14,351 bases of DNA, from the NCBI GenBank assembly GCA_965371325.1, contig CBDUXZ010000011.1:1-14351 (forward strand), in the 5' to 3' direction. Both the position numbers and the translations under genes were made by a program. Position 1 is the first letter of the stretch. Each line of letters starts with the position of its first letter. This document shows positions 13,889 to 14,351 of this stretch, piece after piece. Under the pieces are notes generated by a model. The model had not been told where the DNA came from. It did no database searches and saw only the letters and a list, made by a program, of their open reading frames with translations. This stretch comes from CBDUXZ01 sp965371325 [NCBI: uncultured bacterium] (GTDB lineage: Bacteria; JAUYMQ01).

Positions 13889-14351
13889 GCCGGCCTCCCG
13901 ACGCACCGCCGGTAGAGGCTTTCAAGCCGCCCGCACTGCGTCTCGAGATCGAACTCCGCCTGCATGCGCGCGCGCGCCGCCTCTCCCAGGCGGATCCTCA
14001 GAGCCGGATCCCTGGCAAGGCGTTCGAGGCGCTCCGCAAGGGCGGTGACATCGCGCTCCGGCGCGAGGAGACCCGTCTCTTCATCCAGGATGATCTCAGG
14101 GATCCCGGCATGAAAGGTCGATACGCAGGGGATCGCGAGGGCGCAGGCCTCGATCAGCGCTGTCGGGGTTCCCTCCTGATCGCCCGCTCCATCGGTCCGG
14201 GAAGGAAGGAAGAACACGTCGGCGAAGGCCATTTCTCCGAAAACCCCCTCGCGATCGAGTCTGCCGGTGAAAACCACCTTCCCCTCCAGACCGAGGGCAC
14301 GGGACCGCGTCTCGAGATCCCCTCGAAGCGGCCCCTCCCCGACGATTCGAA
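13885..14351 (-). CDS. Glycosyltransferase family 4, C-terminal part (5' end outside window)
   Basis: Open to the right edge of the window, 154 residues visible. It carries the donor-binding half of a GT-B enzyme: IVGEGPLRGDLETRSRALGL, then GKVVFTGRL, ADVFFLPSRTDGAGDQEGTP, and the family's E-x7-E stretch EGTPTALIEACALAIPCVS followed by GIPEIILDEETGLL. This matches retaining family-4 glycosyltransferases that use nucleotide-diphosphate sugars. The specific sugar cannot be inferred. Its stop overlaps the flippase start by four bases, so the two are co-transcribed and translationally coupled. GTG codons near 14277 are internal, as conserved sequence precedes them in frame. The tail contains six GC dinucleotides in a row (13966-13977) coding for ARARM, an ordinary effect of high GC. 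Confidence 0.9.
   Translation of the reverse strand, partial: RIVGEGPLRGDLETRSRALGLEGKVVFTGRLDREGVFGEMAFADVFFLPSRTDGAGDQEGTPTALIEACALAIPCVSTFHAGIPEIILDEETGLLAPERDVTALAERLERLARDPALRIRLGEAARARMQAEFDLETQCGRLESLYRRCVGRPA
13894..13899 (-). promoter_or_regulatory. Ribosome binding site deciding the flippase start
   Basis: GGGAGG on the minus strand, 5 bases before GTG 13888 and inside the end of the glycosyltransferase gene. With the GTGA overlap it favours 13888 over the in-frame GTG at 13906. Confidence 0.65.

Noticed and set aside
12366-13925. 519-codon minus-strand frame overlapping the flippase in another frame
   Set aside because: The neighbouring frame encodes a complete Wzx-like protein with family motifs and a ribosome site; this one is a frame shadow rich in Gly, Arg and His.
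1-14351. CRISPR arrays, tRNA or rRNA genes, complete insertion sequences
   Set aside because: I looked for regularly spaced repeats, cloverleaf-like segments and transposase motifs and saw none that could be supported.

Overview
The window looks like an accessory surface-polysaccharide (O-antigen, capsule or exopolysaccharide) locus of a GC-rich bacterium, probably Gram-negative. This rests on a Wzx-type flippase, a family-4 glycosyltransferase, a UDP-GlcNAc 2-epimerase, an MBOAT/SGNH acyl-transfer pair, methyltransferases and a carbamoyltransferase lying together. The taxon cannot be fixed from these genes. A Desulfobacterota, NC10 or similar lineage is a guess from codon style only.

Layout. 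Bases 1-1776 (+) are visibly AT-richer than the rest and hold the 3' end of an SGNH hydrolase and a polytopic membrane protein. Bases 1897-5405 (+) form a tight GC-rich operon: a large carbamoyltransferase fused to a zinc-ribbon and a SAM methyltransferase, then an SxtJ-family membrane protein, then a small DUF5989-type membrane protein. The last two recall the sxtI-sxtJ-sxtK order of the saxitoxin cluster. A hairpin sits at the convergent junction. Bases 10734-5444 (-) read SGNH hydrolase, MBOAT O-acyltransferase, a 290-base gap, wecB, and a translationally coupled cysteine-rich secreted protein that I do not recognise. Bases 10735-11427 hold no recognisable gene. They contain a hairpin that can mask a Shine-Dalgarno site, one copy of a 50-base direct repeat, a promoter candidate and a further GC hairpin. 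A methyltransferase (+, 11428-12369) follows, then the flippase and glycosyltransferase (-) run off the right edge. The second repeat copy forms the 3' end of the flippase gene.

Working model (inference). WecB supplies UDP-ManNAc, glycosyltransferases build a lipid-linked unit and Wzx flips it. The locus also encodes three chemistries of decoration: carbamoylation plus methylation by the fusion protein, methylation by the separate methyltransferase, and O-acylation by MBOAT/SGNH. SxtJ and DUF5989 would be membrane partners of the carbamoyltransferase. The most unusual items are the carbamoyltransferase-methyltransferase fusion with its two small membrane partners, the orphan secreted protein tied to wecB, and the repeat and hairpin elements around 10.8-11.0 kb and 12.4 kb.
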